A stretch of 29,965 nucleotides of DNA from CAZNLH01 sp964573995 (lineage in GTDB: Bacteria; Gemmatimonadota; CAZMKB01; CAZNLH01). Shown one piece after another: positions 6,672 through 16,214 of the stretch. Location of the stretch: NCBI GenBank assembly GCA_964573995.1, contig CAZNLH010000028.1:1-29965 (forward strand). The letters are read 5' to 3'. Below the pieces are notes generated by a model. The model worked only from the letters and a program-made list of their open reading frames with translations. It made no database searches and was not told the DNA's origin. The position numbers and the translations under genes were made by a program. Position 1 is the first letter of the stretch, and each line of letters opens with the position of its first letter.

Positions 6672-7413
6672 ACTCGACATCCCGACCGCATTGATCCGTG
6701 CGCTCGGCATCGAGGGGATAACCGGCAGGGGTGTCCGTGTCGCAGTGGTTGACAGTGGGATCTCTGACGGCCATCCCCATGTGGGACACCTGGAAAAGGG
6801 CGTCAGGATCGACCAGGTGGATGGAGGGGGGATGGAGGTGGTGGAGGACTTGACGGACAACCTCGGGCATGGGACGGCCTGTGCCGGAGTCATTAGATCG
6901 ATTGCCCCGGAGTGTGACCTTATCAGCATCAAGATCCTCGACGAACACCTCCTCGCCTCCAGTTGTGTCCTAATCCGGGCAATCCGTTGGGTGATGGAAG
7001 AAGGGGGATGTGACCTGATCAACCTCAGCCTTGGGACGAGGAATAGAAAGGCGGTTCCTGAACTCCGGGATGTATGCCTCGAAGCGTTGGGAATGGGGCT
7101 CATCATTGTTGCCGCTGCGGGCGATGACAGAAGATCGGATTACCCGGCCTCATTTCCAGGAGTCGTGGGCGTTACGTCTTCTGATGGCCAGGAGGTGGGT
7201 GTTTCGAGCGGGATGCCGCCCACATTTTATGCCTCACCTTACCCGAGGACGATCCCGGGAAGGCGCCGGGAGGAGAATTTCACGGGACCGAGTTTCGCAT
7301 CTGCCAGAATAACAGGGTTGATCGCCCGGATGATCGAAATAGACCGAAACCTCGATTCCTGGCGTATAATGGGCGTCTTAAGCCGCGCAATACGATCGGT
7401 ATCCCAAAGATAG
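6646..7413 (+). CDS. qhpE: Small cytoplasmic subtilisin (S8), QhpE-type leader protease
   Basis: This 255-residue protein is a minimal S8 catalytic domain with no signal peptide and no prodomain. The triad is Asp36 in VAVVDSGIS, His75 in NLGHGTACA and Ser216 in TGPSFASA. The usual oxyanion Asn after AAG is replaced by Asp160 (AAAGDD), a change also found in proprotein convertase PC2. The size and cytoplasmic location match QhpE, which removes the QhpC leader after cross-linking. The TTG start at 6646 overlaps the exporter gene by 26 bases, so translation is probably coupled. It is the last gene of the operon. An unrelated housekeeping S8 protease is the alternative but fits the context less well. 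Confidence 0.8.
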   Translation: MKDQDLPGELDIPTALIRALGIEGITGRGVRVAVVDSGISDGHPHVGHLEKGVRIDQVDGGGMEVVEDLTDNLGHGTACAGVIRSIAPECDLISIKILDEHLLASSCVLIRAIRWVMEEGGCDLINLSLGTRNRKAVPELRDVCLEALGMGLIIVAAAGDDRRSDYPASFPGVVGVTSSDGQEVGVSSGMPPTFYASPYPRTIPGRRREENFTGPSFASARITGLIARMIEIDRNLDSWRIMGVLSRAIRSVSQR

Positions 7414-7501
7414 CCCCCTTTTCCCTTTCCATGAAGCGCCATAACGGCATATTTTCGTTGTGGCATATATATTGCTATTTAACATCCTTGACGCTGGAAC
7501 T

Positions 7502-7536
7502 TGCAACCTGCTTGAGCGTATACCGTGTTGGTTGCA
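7502..7536. repeat. Inverted repeat upstream of lon
   Basis: TGCAACC (7502-7508) and GGTTGCA (7530-7536) are perfect 7-base arms around 21 bases, ending 25 bases before the lon ATG. It could be an operator or a 5' leader stem. No CIRCE element and no convincing -35/-10 pair is visible in the 148-base gap. Confidence 0.4.
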
Positions 7537-7561
7537 GTAATCGATATGACGGGCGGGTAGA

Positions 7562-9961
7562 ATGAAGTTTGAAGACCTGGATAAAGACAAGGTAATGAAT
7601 CTCCTCGAGGACCTGGAATCCAAGGATTCCACGCTGACCCCGGAACTGCCGGTCATGCCCCTGCGGAACACTGTAATTTTCCCGGGCCTCGTGGTCCCGC
7701 TCGCGGTTGGCAGGAGGAAATCCGTCGAGGTAATCAATTATGCCCTCGCCACGGACAGGGTTATCGGTATCATCTCGCAAAAGGACCCGAACATTGAGGA
7801 TCCATCCGACAAAGACCTCTACAAGGTGGGCTGTGCAGTACAGGTCCTCAAGTTCATCAAGTTGGCCGATGGGTCGCAGACCGTGATAGTCAGGGGGACG
7901 GAGCGTTTCCGGGCCATCGATTATATCCAGAGTGAGCCATGCCTGAAGGTCTCTGCGGTAGAGGTGATCGATGTTTATGACAACGACGTCGAGATCAGTG
8001 CCCTCTTGATCAACCTCCGACGAATGTCGGAGGAGGCCCTCGGTATGTCTCCGAATTTCCCGCCGGAATCACTGTCATTCATACAGGGCGTGGATAACCC
8101 GGCCCAACTCGCGGACCTGGTTGCATCCAATCTATCACACCTCTCGGTCCGCCAGAAGCAGAAGGTACTGGAGGAGGTGAATATTAGAAAGCGCCTGAAA
8201 ATGGTGACCAAGTACCTGGACAAGGAGATCCAAATACTAAAACTGAGCAAAGAACTCCAATCCCAAGTCAAGGGAGAGATGGACCGGACACAGAGGGATT
8301 ATTATCTGAGGGAGCAACTGAAGGCGATCCAGAAGGAGTTGGGTGAGGAAGACGAGCGAACGATCGAGATCGAGGAACTCAAGGCCAAGGTGAGGAAGGC
8401 AAAGATGCCGCAAGATGTCCAGGAGGTGGCCTTGAAGGAGGTCGATAGGCTCTCGAGAATCCCTCCCGCTTCCGCCGAGTACACCGTGGCGAGGACATAC
8501 GTTGACTGGTTGATCGAACTGCCGTGGTCAAAGAGTACAAAGGATCGATTGGACATCAAGGTGGCCAAGAAGATCCTCAACGAGGATCACTACGACCTCG
8601 AGAAGGTCAAGAACCGCATCCTCGAATACCTGGCGGTCAGGAAACTCAAGGGTACGATGAAGGGACCGGTCCTCTGTTTCGTGGGCCCTCCGGGCGTCGG
8701 GAAGACATCGCTGGGGAGATCGATAGCCAGGGCGGTAGGCAGGAAGTTCTTCAGGATGTCATTGGGTGGTGTGAGGGATGAGGCCGAGATACGGGGCCAC
8801 CGGCGGACCTATGTTGGCGCGCTGCCCGGCCGGATCATCCAGGGATTAAAGAGAGCGGCCTCGAACAACCCCGTCTTCATGCTCGATGAAGTGGACAAAC
8901 TGGGTACGGATTTCAGGGGGGACCCATCCTCCGCGTTGCTCGAGGTCCTGGACACGGAGCAGAATTACTCGTTTTCCGATCACTACCTCGAAGTGCCCTT
9001 CGACCTGTCGAAGACGATGTTCATTGCCACCGCGAATATACTGGACACCGTCCCACCGGCATTGAGGGACCGTATGGAGGTCCTCGAACTGCCGGGTTAT
9101 ACAGAAGAAGAGAAGATCATGATCGCCCGGCAGTACCTGATTCCCAAGCAACTCGAGGCACACGGACTGACATCAAAACAATTGAGGTTCAGGAAGGCCG
9201 CCCTGTCCGAGATCATCCGCTTCCATACTCGCGAGGCGGGCGTCAGGAACCTCGAGAGGGAGATTGCGTCGATCTGCCGGGGAGTGGCGAGAAAGATCAC
9301 CGAGGGCCTGGAGGACCCGATAACGATCACGAGCCGGATCGTGTCGGATTATCTCGGGCCCAGGAAATACTACTTCGAGGTGGCGGAAAGGACCGCTGAA
9401 GCAGGCGTTGCGACCGGTATGGCCTGGACCCCTTCGGGCGGTGACATCATCTTCATCGAATCGACCAAGATGAAGGGGAAGGGCGTACTGAACCTGACCG
9501 GTCAACTCGGGGAGGTCATGCAGGAGTCGGCGCAGGCTGCCCTTAGTTATATCCGCTCAAACGCGGGCGAGTATGACATCCCGGAGGATTATTTCGTTTC
9601 CCATGACATCCACATCCATGTACCGGCCGGTTCAATACCCAAGGATGGTCCCTCTGCGGGCCTGGCGATCTTCACCTCGCTACTCTCTCTGCTCACCAAC
9701 AGGCTCGTAAGGAACGACGTGTCGATGACAGGCGAGATCACGTTGAGGGGGCTGGTCCTGCCGGTGGGCGGGATAAAGGAGAAGGTCCTTGCCGCCAAGC
9801 GGGCCGGGATCAAGACCATCATACTCCCGGAGAAGAACAGGAAGGATCTTCCAGAGGTCCCGGAGAAGGCGAAGAAGGGCCTTACTTTCAGGTTTGTCAG
9901 GCGGATGGACGAGGCCACGAGGTGGAGCCTCACGAAAGAGGAGCGGGGGAAGAGGACTTAA
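7562..9961 (+). CDS. lon: ATP-dependent Lon protease
   Basis: This 799-residue protein is a full-length LonA. The N-terminal LAN substrate-binding domain begins near LPVMPLRNTVIFPG and is followed by the coiled-coil region (about 195-280). The AAA+ module has Walker A GPPGVGKTS (375-383) and Walker B FMLDEVDK (Asp442-Glu443). The C-terminal Ser-Lys protease has Ser698 in PKDGPSAG and Lys741 in GGIKEKVL. It degrades misfolded and regulatory proteins in the cytoplasm. The ATG at 7562 has only a weak GGGCGGG ribosome site. The stop codon overlaps that of the convergent response regulator. It is not obviously linked to the upstream operon. Confidence 0.98.
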   Translation: MKFEDLDKDKVMNLLEDLESKDSTLTPELPVMPLRNTVIFPGLVVPLAVGRRKSVEVINYALATDRVIGIISQKDPNIEDPSDKDLYKVGCAVQVLKFIKLADGSQTVIVRGTERFRAIDYIQSEPCLKVSAVEVIDVYDNDVEISALLINLRRMSEEALGMSPNFPPESLSFIQGVDNPAQLADLVASNLSHLSVRQKQKVLEEVNIRKRLKMVTKYLDKEIQILKLSKELQSQVKGEMDRTQRDYYLREQLKAIQKELGEEDERTIEIEELKAKVRKAKMPQDVQEVALKEVDRLSRIPPASAEYTVARTYVDWLIELPWSKSTKDRLDIKVAKKILNEDHYDLEKVKNRILEYLAVRKLKGTMKGPVLCFVGPPGVGKTSLGRSIARAVGRKFFRMSLGGVRDEAEIRGHRRTYVGALPGRIIQGLKRAASNNPVFMLDEVDKLGTDFRGDPSSALLEVLDTEQNYSFSDHYLEVPFDLSKTMFIATANILDTVPPALRDRMEVLELPGYTEEEKIMIARQYLIPKQLEAHGLTSKQLRFRKAALSEIIRFHTREAGVRNLEREIASICRGVARKITEGLEDPITITSRIVSDYLGPRKYYFEVAERTAEAGVATGMAWTPSGGDIIFIESTKMKGKGVLNLTGQLGEVMQESAQAALSYIRSNAGEYDIPEDYFVSHDIHIHVPAGSIPKDGPSAGLAIFTSLLSLLTNRLVRNDVSMTGEITLRGLVLPVGGIKEKVLAAKRAGIKTIILPEKNRKDLPEVPEKAKKGLTFRFVRRMDEATRWSLTKEERGKRT

Positions 9962-10356
9962 GCGGAGTCTCCGTTCCCGCCGCCGTTTGGGAAGAATCGG
10001 CCGATGGTGGCGAGCATATTATCCGCGTCGAAGGGCTTCCTGATATAACCAACCGCACCCAACCGGTATCCCATGTCGACCTCCCGTTCCTGTACCAGAG
10101 CGCTGAAGATCAGGACAGGGACCTTGCTCAGCACCGGATCGGACTTGATGGTCTCGAGGACCTCGTAGCCGTTCATCCCCGGCAGCATGAGGTCGAGGAT
10201 AACCAATCCTATGGAGGGATCGCCCCTCAAGATCTCAAGCCCGCTCGTGCCGTTGTCCGTCGCCTGGACATCGTATCCGGCGTCTTCCAGGGCGAACCTG
10301 GCCAGGACCGCGATATCCGCTTCATCCTCTATCAGGAGGATCCTTCTGGAATTCAA
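9958..10356 (-). CDS. Stand-alone receiver-domain response regulator (CheY-like)
   Basis: This 132-residue protein is a single receiver domain with no output domain. The acidic pocket is Glu10-Asp11, the phospho-acceptor is Asp55 in LVILDLMLPGMNG, the switch residue is Ser85 and the conserved lysine is Lys107 in IRKPF. Its ATG overlaps the histidine kinase stop codon by four bases, so the two are translationally coupled and it is the likely phosphorylation partner. Lacking a DNA-binding domain, it probably signals by protein contact or a phosphorelay. Its stop shares the TTAA at 9958-9961 with the lon stop. Confidence 0.93.
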   Translation of the reverse strand: MNSRRILLIEDEADIAVLARFALEDAGYDVQATDNGTSGLEILRGDPSIGLVILDLMLPGMNGYEVLETIKSDPVLSKVPVLIFSALVQEREVDMGYRLGAVGYIRKPFDADNMLATIGRFFPNGGGNGDSA

Positions 10357-13300
10357 TTCCTGCCCCCCGCTCTCCCGTCTTGACCTCTATCCCCTTCACC
10401 GGTTTCGCGACAGGGGAGAGAAAAGGTGAATCGACTCCCCTTCCCCTGCTGGCTCTCAACCCAGATCCGCCCGCCGTGCTTCTCCACGATAGTACGGGCA
10501 AGGGCCAGGCCGAGTCCCGTCCCGCCTCGCTCCCGTGTCATCCCGTTGTCGACCTGTGTGAACCTGTCGAATATCTTTTCCTTCATCTCATCGGGGATGC
10601 CTACGCCCTCATCGGAGACGGAGAGTTGAACTTCACTGTCCCGATATTCCAATTCTATCTGGATCGTGCCCTTGTCCGAGAATTTTATGGCGTTGGAAAT
10701 GAGGTTGAAGAGGGCATGGGAGATCTTTGCCGGATCTCCCAGGATTATCCTGCCGTTCTTGTCAGGACTGATCCGTGTCAGGAGGCGGATATCCTTTTTT
10801 TCACAAGTCTTCAGGGCCCTCTCGACGACCTTGGGGATAAGGTCGTCGAAGTTGAGGGGCCTGAGTTCCAGCCGGTTCCTCCCTGACTCGAGGTTCTGGA
10901 TCTCGAGCAGGTCGTTGACCAGCATCATCAGGCGATCCGAGTTTCGGCGGCAGATGGAAAGGACCCCCTGTTTTTTCTCGTCGAGGTCACCCAGCATCCC
11001 CTTGAGGAGCATATCGACCGATGCCTTGATCGAGGTCAGCGGCGTCCGCAACTCGTGGGAGATGGTCGAGATGAAGTTGCCCTTCAATCGATCGAGTTCT
11101 CTGAGTTCTGTGTTGGCCCGCTCGAGTTCGGCGTTCTTCTCCCTCATCTCCTCCTGCGCCTCGTTCAAGGTGGTGATATCGGTCATGATTCCCTGATATT
11201 CGACCGTCTTCCCTTCCTCGTCGCGCATTGCCACGGCACTCTCGATGAAGGTGTGCACCTTGCCGTCCCTGCACAGGTATTTCATCTCGAGGTCCTTTAT
11301 GAACCCATCCCTTTCGATCCGTTCCAGGAATTCCTGCCTCCCGATCCTCGCCTTCCATGTCTGCATGATATCGATATCGTTTAGGTCTTCGCTGCCCCGT
11401 GGAGCGAAGAGTTCGATACCCGCCTTATTCAGGATCTTGATCCTCCCCGCGGACGTGATGATGTAAATCACCTCCTTGGTGTTTTCGAAGAGGTGCTTCA
11501 GTCGCTGCTCGCTATCCCTGAGTTCTGTTAATATCCTTTTCCTGTGCAGGCCAACCGCAATTGTGTCGACAACCTGCCTGATGAAACTGATGTCGCGTTC
11601 CCAGTCGGCCTCCCTCCTCTCCTTGATGAACTGTATCACTCCCAGGAGGAGGTCTTGAGAGAGGAGTGGAAAACTGATGAGTGACTCCCCCTGCAGGGAC
11701 GCCTGGGATGGGATATAGTCGAGGCGTTTGTCCTCGGCCATGTCGTCCACGATGATCACCTCGCGCCTGAGGGCCGTCCGGACCGCAACGCCTCGCTCGC
11801 CTGCATCGAGCCGGTAAGCCCTCTGCAGCGGCAGGTTCTCGTCCCGGATTCCCTTGTGCGCGACCAGGCGGAGTTCTTTCCCCTTTTCATCGTAGATGTA
11901 TAGCGCACCGGCCCTCAGGTCGAGCGTCCTCGTTGTGTAATCGAAGGCCTTGGTCGCCAGTTCCTTGATGTCCATGCTGTTCCGGATGGTGTCGGACAAC
12001 TCCAGCATGAGTTCCTTCTGTCCCTCGATCCGCTTGCGCTCGCTGATGTCCCGCAGTATCCCCTGGACCGCAGGCTTTCCGCGGTACTTGATGTAGGTCA
12101 CGTTCGCCTCGACATCTACCTTCCTGCCGTCCTTCCGAACGATCCTGAACTCGTAGGTGGGCTCCAGGGCTTCCCCCCTCGCCAGCCTCTCCCCGCGCTC
12201 TCTGATGTAGTCCCGGTATTCAGGCGAGACGAGGCCCATCAGGTCGAAGTCCGGAGAGATGAGTTCATCCCGGCTGTAGCCGTGGAGCCTTTCAAATGCC
12301 TTGTTTACGAATACGAACCGATCGCCCTGAAGTATGTAAATGGAGTCCTTGGCGCCTTCTACCAGTTCGAAGTAACGTTTATCCTTCTCCTTGTTCTCTC
12401 TCAACAGCGCCGCCCGCCGCTGGAGGTGCCTGGCCTTTTCCTCCGCGACCAGCCGCTTCTTCCTGAGGTCGAAGATCAGCGAGGCTATCAGCCCGAATAG
12501 GCCCAGGATGAGGAGGATGACGGCGGAGAAGTGTGCCTGGAAACGGCCTATTGCCGACTCGAGGGATCGGCTCGGTACCGCAAGGGCGATGCTGCACCTC
12601 AGGTCCCCGAGCATCAGGGGGGTGAAGGCAACGTACTCGGATTTATCCGGGGTCTTCCATGTCGACCATCCTTCTCCACCGCCGGCCATGGAGCGCGGCA
12701 GGTCGAAGTTTTCATGGCACTGGGTGCATTCCGGGTCGTTCTCGAGGACGTTGTTCCCGTACATGTCGGGGCGTTCGAGTGAAAATATCAGGCTCCCATG
12801 CTCGTTCAGGATGAATATATCGGGTACTTCACCCGGCGCGGGGTGGTACTCCCCCCTGACGAGCCTGTCGAAGTCCACCTCGGCGGCCAGGGTGCCGGAC
12901 TCACTGCTCCTACCCTTTCCGGCGACCGGCACCGTGACCCACAGGATGCGTGTGCCGTCTGCCGCTTGGATGGGCCCGATCACTCGCGGGCCGGGCCTCT
13001 TTGCCGGTGGTCGGAAGCCGAGCGAGGCCTTGAGCGTGTCGGTCGTGGAGGCCGGCCGGCCGTTCATCGCTATCCTCGTCCTCTCGTTCCCCGATTCGTC
13101 CAGCCATCTGACCGATATGATGCTGCTGTCGAAGGCGCCTTCCTCCAGGTCCTCGGTCGCCTTTTCTTTGAAAAAGAACGACTTGACAGCTGTTTCAAGC
13201 ACCCCCACGTGGGAATGAGACCCGGTCAGATATTTACTGGACTCCCTTAGGTCTTCGATGATCGAGTCGAGGTCGTCTTCCAGGGCGTGCGAGATCGACC

Positions 13301-13460
13301 TCACGGCCAGTATCTGCTGTTGGGCCACCTCCCTTGTGATCCTCGTCCTGAAGGTTACGTACATGTCCCTCAGGGTGAAGGTGAGGAGTATGCCGAGCAG
13401 GCAGAATCCGGAGATATAGAAGATAACCCGCTTGTTCCTTGCCAGGTCGCGGGGCGTCAT
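10353..13460 (-). CDS. Membrane sensor histidine kinase with extracytoplasmic c-heme motif, PAS-GAF-PAS
   Basis: This 1035-residue protein has membrane helices at about 12-30 and 312-330 flanking an extracytoplasmic sensor of about 280 residues. That sensor contains ECTQCHENF, a CxxCH c-type heme motif at 245-249. Cytoplasmic domains follow in order: PAS (about 363-475), GAF (about 485-640), PAS (about 650-770), a short coiled coil, HisKA with His802 in ISHELRTPLTS, and HATPase with Asn923, DEGVGIPD (950-957) and GGTGLGL (979-985). A c-heme sensor suggests response to redox state, a gas or electron flow. It is the first gene of a two-gene operon with the receiver. The ligand is unknown. The ribosome site is weak (GGGAG about 13 bases upstream), so the start is tentative. 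Confidence 0.93.
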   Translation of the reverse strand: MTPRDLARNKRVIFYISGFCLLGILLTFTLRDMYVTFRTRITREVAQQQILAVRSISHALEDDLDSIIEDLRESSKYLTGSHSHVGVLETAVKSFFFKEKATEDLEEGAFDSSIISVRWLDESGNERTRIAMNGRPASTTDTLKASLGFRPPAKRPGPRVIGPIQAADGTRILWVTVPVAGKGRSSESGTLAAEVDFDRLVRGEYHPAPGEVPDIFILNEHGSLIFSLERPDMYGNNVLENDPECTQCHENFDLPRSMAGGGEGWSTWKTPDKSEYVAFTPLMLGDLRCSIALAVPSRSLESAIGRFQAHFSAVILLILGLFGLIASLIFDLRKKRLVAEEKARHLQRRAALLRENKEKDKRYFELVEGAKDSIYILQGDRFVFVNKAFERLHGYSRDELISPDFDLMGLVSPEYRDYIRERGERLARGEALEPTYEFRIVRKDGRKVDVEANVTYIKYRGKPAVQGILRDISERKRIEGQKELMLELSDTIRNSMDIKELATKAFDYTTRTLDLRAGALYIYDEKGKELRLVAHKGIRDENLPLQRAYRLDAGERGVAVRTALRREVIIVDDMAEDKRLDYIPSQASLQGESLISFPLLSQDLLLGVIQFIKERREADWERDISFIRQVVDTIAVGLHRKRILTELRDSEQRLKHLFENTKEVIYIITSAGRIKILNKAGIELFAPRGSEDLNDIDIMQTWKARIGRQEFLERIERDGFIKDLEMKYLCRDGKVHTFIESAVAMRDEEGKTVEYQGIMTDITTLNEAQEEMREKNAELERANTELRELDRLKGNFISTISHELRTPLTSIKASVDMLLKGMLGDLDEKKQGVLSICRRNSDRLMMLVNDLLEIQNLESGRNRLELRPLNFDDLIPKVVERALKTCEKKDIRLLTRISPDKNGRIILGDPAKISHALFNLISNAIKFSDKGTIQIELEYRDSEVQLSVSDEGVGIPDEMKEKIFDRFTQVDNGMTRERGGTGLGLALARTIVEKHGGRIWVESQQGKGSRFTFSLPCRETGEGDRGQDGRAGGRN

Positions 13461-13850
13461 GGTTGGTCCGACTCCCGGTGCGAGGGGGCCTTTTTCATGT
13501 CCCTGTGCCTTTGCATTGACATTTGGGTCCTCGAAGCGATGGTCTTTTGATGTCCGCCCTTACGGAAAAAAGTTCCCCGTGACAAATGCCCATCCGGCGG
13601 CGCGCAGGATCGACTTCCTCGTGCGGATTGCGGTGCTTTGAGGGGTATCAGGCCGCGAGTCTTCCCCGGCGGCGTTCACTTGTCTCTCTGTATTCATCTT
13701 TGAGCAAACCGCATGCCAGGATTTGAGGACGTCAAAAGGCTTGACCTGATGGTATATGGTTCGGTAATATAGGTGGTGGCGGGCGATGCGTCTTCCTGCC
13801 AGGGAGGTGTTTCGTTCGCACGGTCTACCTTTCGATGGGAGCGAGATGCG
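13461..13850. other. Divergent intergenic region between kinase and helicase genes
   Basis: This 390-base region separates two divergent genes. On the plus strand it holds the candidate helicase promoter at 13741-13770. I see no clear promoter for the kinase on the minus strand and no coding signal. The in-frame GTG at 13773 that would lengthen the helicase lies too close to that promoter to be a likely start. Confidence 0.5.
13741..13770 (+). promoter_or_regulatory. Candidate promoter of the mrfAB-like genes
   Basis: TTGACC (13741-13746, five of six consensus bases) and TAATAT (13765-13770, four of six) are 18 bases apart. The start of transcription would be near 13777. That supports ATG 13851 as the helicase start. 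Confidence 0.5.
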
Positions 13851-16214
13851 ATGGGCAGGATGAAAGAGGCCCTAAGGGCGATCCGAGAGGGTTCCCGGGA
13901 GGGGAGTATCGTCTCGTGGAGGGTGTCGCCGGCCAGGGAGGGGAGGTACGCCCCGCTGCCGGACGGCCTCGACCCTTCCGTGGATGCGGCCGTCCGAGAG
14001 CGCGGCATCGAGAGGCTTTACTCTCACCAGAGGGAGGCGTGGGATGTCCTGCGGAGGGGGGAGAACATCGTAGTGGTCAGTCCTACCGCCTCCGGCAAGA
14101 CTCTCTGCTACAACCTGCCCGTCCTCGACGGAATCATGAGGGACGAACGCTTACGGGCCATCTACCTCTTCCCGACCAAGGCCCTGTCGCAGGACCAAGT
14201 GGCGGAGTTGAACGCATTGTCGCTCAAACTCCCCAGGAGCGTACGTGCATACACGTATGATGGCGACACGCCGGCCAACCAGCGCCGGGACATCAGGGAC
14301 AGGGCCCATATCGTGGTCACCAACCCCGACATGCTCCACATGGGGATACTCCCCCACCACGTAAAGTGGATCCGGTTCTTCCAGGGGCTCAGGTGGATCG
14401 TCCTCGACGAGGTCCACAGTTACCGCGGCGTGTTCGGAAGCCACGTGACCAACGTCATCCGCCGGCTCAAGCGGATCTGTGAATTCTACGGGTCCGAGCC
14501 AAGATTTATATGTTGTTCTGCCACCATCGCCAACCCTAAGGAGCACGCGGAGCGGCTGATCGAGGAGCCGGTGACCCTGATCGACGATAACGGCGCGCCG
14601 GCGGGACCCAGGGAGTTCATCCTGTACAACCCGCCGGTGCTGGACCGGGAAACGGGTTTTCGTGTCGATCCGCTGATCGAGGCCAAGAGGTTCGCGCTCG
14701 AGTTCCTGAATCGGGACATCCAGACCATCGTATTTACAACGTCGCGGCTGGGCGTGGAGATACTCGTCTCATACCTGCGAGACGAGTTGAAGAAGAGGCC
14801 GGGAGGGGATGAGATCATCCGCGGCTACCGTGGCGGATACCTGCCGGATCTCAGGCGGGAGATCGAGAGGGGGCTGAGGGAGGGAAGGGTCAGGGGGGTG
14901 GTCAGCACGAACGCCCTCGAACTCGGGATCGATATCGGAAGGCTCGACGTCTGTATAATGGCCGGGTATCCCGGGACGATCTCCAGCACCTACCAGCAGG
15001 TTGGAAGGGCGGGGAGGCGCGCGGGGAGGGCGGTAGGGATACTGATCGCGAGGGGCTTGCCCCTCGACCAGTTCATCGCGGCCAACGCAGATTATTTCTT
15101 CGGACAGTCGCCGGAGCACGGGCGCCTCAACCCAGACAACCTCATGATCCTGCTCGCCCATATCCAGTGCGCATCCTTTGAACTCCCCTTCAGGGAAGGA
15201 GAGGAGTTCGGGAAGGAGGACTTGGGTGAACTCCTTCGTTACCTCGAGGACTCGGGTGTGCTCCACAGGGCGGGGGACCGGTGGCACTGGTCGAGCGACT
15301 CCTATCCCGCCGACGAAATAGGCATAAGGCACATCTCCTCGGAGAACTTCGTGGTAGTGGATACAACGGGTGGGGAAGAGGTCATCGCGGAGGTGGATTA
15401 CAGTTCGGCCTTCACAACGATATACGAGGGCGCGATATACATAAACGAGGGAGAACAGTACCACGTCGACCGCCTGGATCTGGACAGGAGGAAGGCATAC
15501 GTGCACCGCGTCAAGGTAAACTATTACACGGACGCCGTCAGTTCCACGCGAGTCCGGATCCTGGACGTCCTCGACAGGACCGGGGGCGGTGAGGAGCGAC
15601 TCTGCGTGGAGTTGGGGGAGGTGGAGGTGAGGGAGAAGGCGGAGGGATTCAAGAAGATCAGGTTTTACACGCACGAGAACCTCGGTTACGGCGAGATTAA
15701 CCTCCCGGAACAGGAGATGCACACCACGGGCTTCTGGATAACCACTCCCGCGGAGTACCTCTCGCTCATCGATCCCGACCGGTACGCCCTGGTGGACGGA
15801 CTCCTCGGGGTGGCTTACGCGATGCACACCGTATCCTGCGTCATGCTGATGTGTGAATATCATGACCTCGGCAGGTCGGTGGGTGACAGGTTCGCCGAGT
15901 GGTATATCAAGGGCTCGGCAAAGGGGCGTGGTGTCTACACGCCGGCCAAGCCGGACGAGATGCTTACCGGGCCCCGGTCTCAATCCTTTCGGCCCACACT
16001 CTTCCTCTACGACAACTACCCGGGCGGGGTCGGCTTCAGTGAGTTCCTCTTCGCCGAGTGGAGAGAACTGGTAGGGCGCTCGTGCCGGCTGATCAAGGGG
16101 TGTCCCTGCGATCACGGCTGCCCGTCCTGCGTGGGGCCTGTGGTGCACGGCGGCGATCGGAGCAAGGAGGTGGCGATCCGGATCCTGGAGAAGATGATGG
16201 AGGACTTCGCCTGA
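13851..16214 (+). CDS. mrfA: MrfA/YprA-like DEAD-box DNA helicase with C-terminal Cys4 domain
   Basis: This 787-residue superfamily 2 helicase has a Q-motif-like SHQ, Walker A SPTASGKT (77-84), motif II DEVH (186-189) and motif III SATIANP. A C-terminal helicase half includes QQVGRAGRRAG. The DUF1998-type tail ends with GCPCDHGCPSC (Cys751, 753, 757, 760), a probable Zn site. Bacillus MrfA acts with the exonuclease MrfB to repair mitomycin C lesions independently of UvrABC. The next gene here is an MrfB homologue, which strengthens the call. I chose ATG 13851 because GGGAG at 13837-13841 precedes it by 9 bases. ATG 13860 is an alternative. Confidence 0.92.
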   Translation: MGRMKEALRAIREGSREGSIVSWRVSPAREGRYAPLPDGLDPSVDAAVRERGIERLYSHQREAWDVLRRGENIVVVSPTASGKTLCYNLPVLDGIMRDERLRAIYLFPTKALSQDQVAELNALSLKLPRSVRAYTYDGDTPANQRRDIRDRAHIVVTNPDMLHMGILPHHVKWIRFFQGLRWIVLDEVHSYRGVFGSHVTNVIRRLKRICEFYGSEPRFICCSATIANPKEHAERLIEEPVTLIDDNGAPAGPREFILYNPPVLDRETGFRVDPLIEAKRFALEFLNRDIQTIVFTTSRLGVEILVSYLRDELKKRPGGDEIIRGYRGGYLPDLRREIERGLREGRVRGVVSTNALELGIDIGRLDVCIMAGYPGTISSTYQQVGRAGRRAGRAVGILIARGLPLDQFIAANADYFFGQSPEHGRLNPDNLMILLAHIQCASFELPFREGEEFGKEDLGELLRYLEDSGVLHRAGDRWHWSSDSYPADEIGIRHISSENFVVVDTTGGEEVIAEVDYSSAFTTIYEGAIYINEGEQYHVDRLDLDRRKAYVHRVKVNYYTDAVSSTRVRILDVLDRTGGGEERLCVELGEVEVREKAEGFKKIRFYTHENLGYGEINLPEQEMHTTGFWITTPAEYLSLIDPDRYALVDGLLGVAYAMHTVSCVMLMCEYHDLGRSVGDRFAEWYIKGSAKGRGVYTPAKPDEMLTGPRSQSFRPTLFLYDNYPGGVGFSEFLFAEWRELVGRSCRLIKGCPCDHGCPSCVGPVVHGGDRSKEVAIRILEKMMEDFA

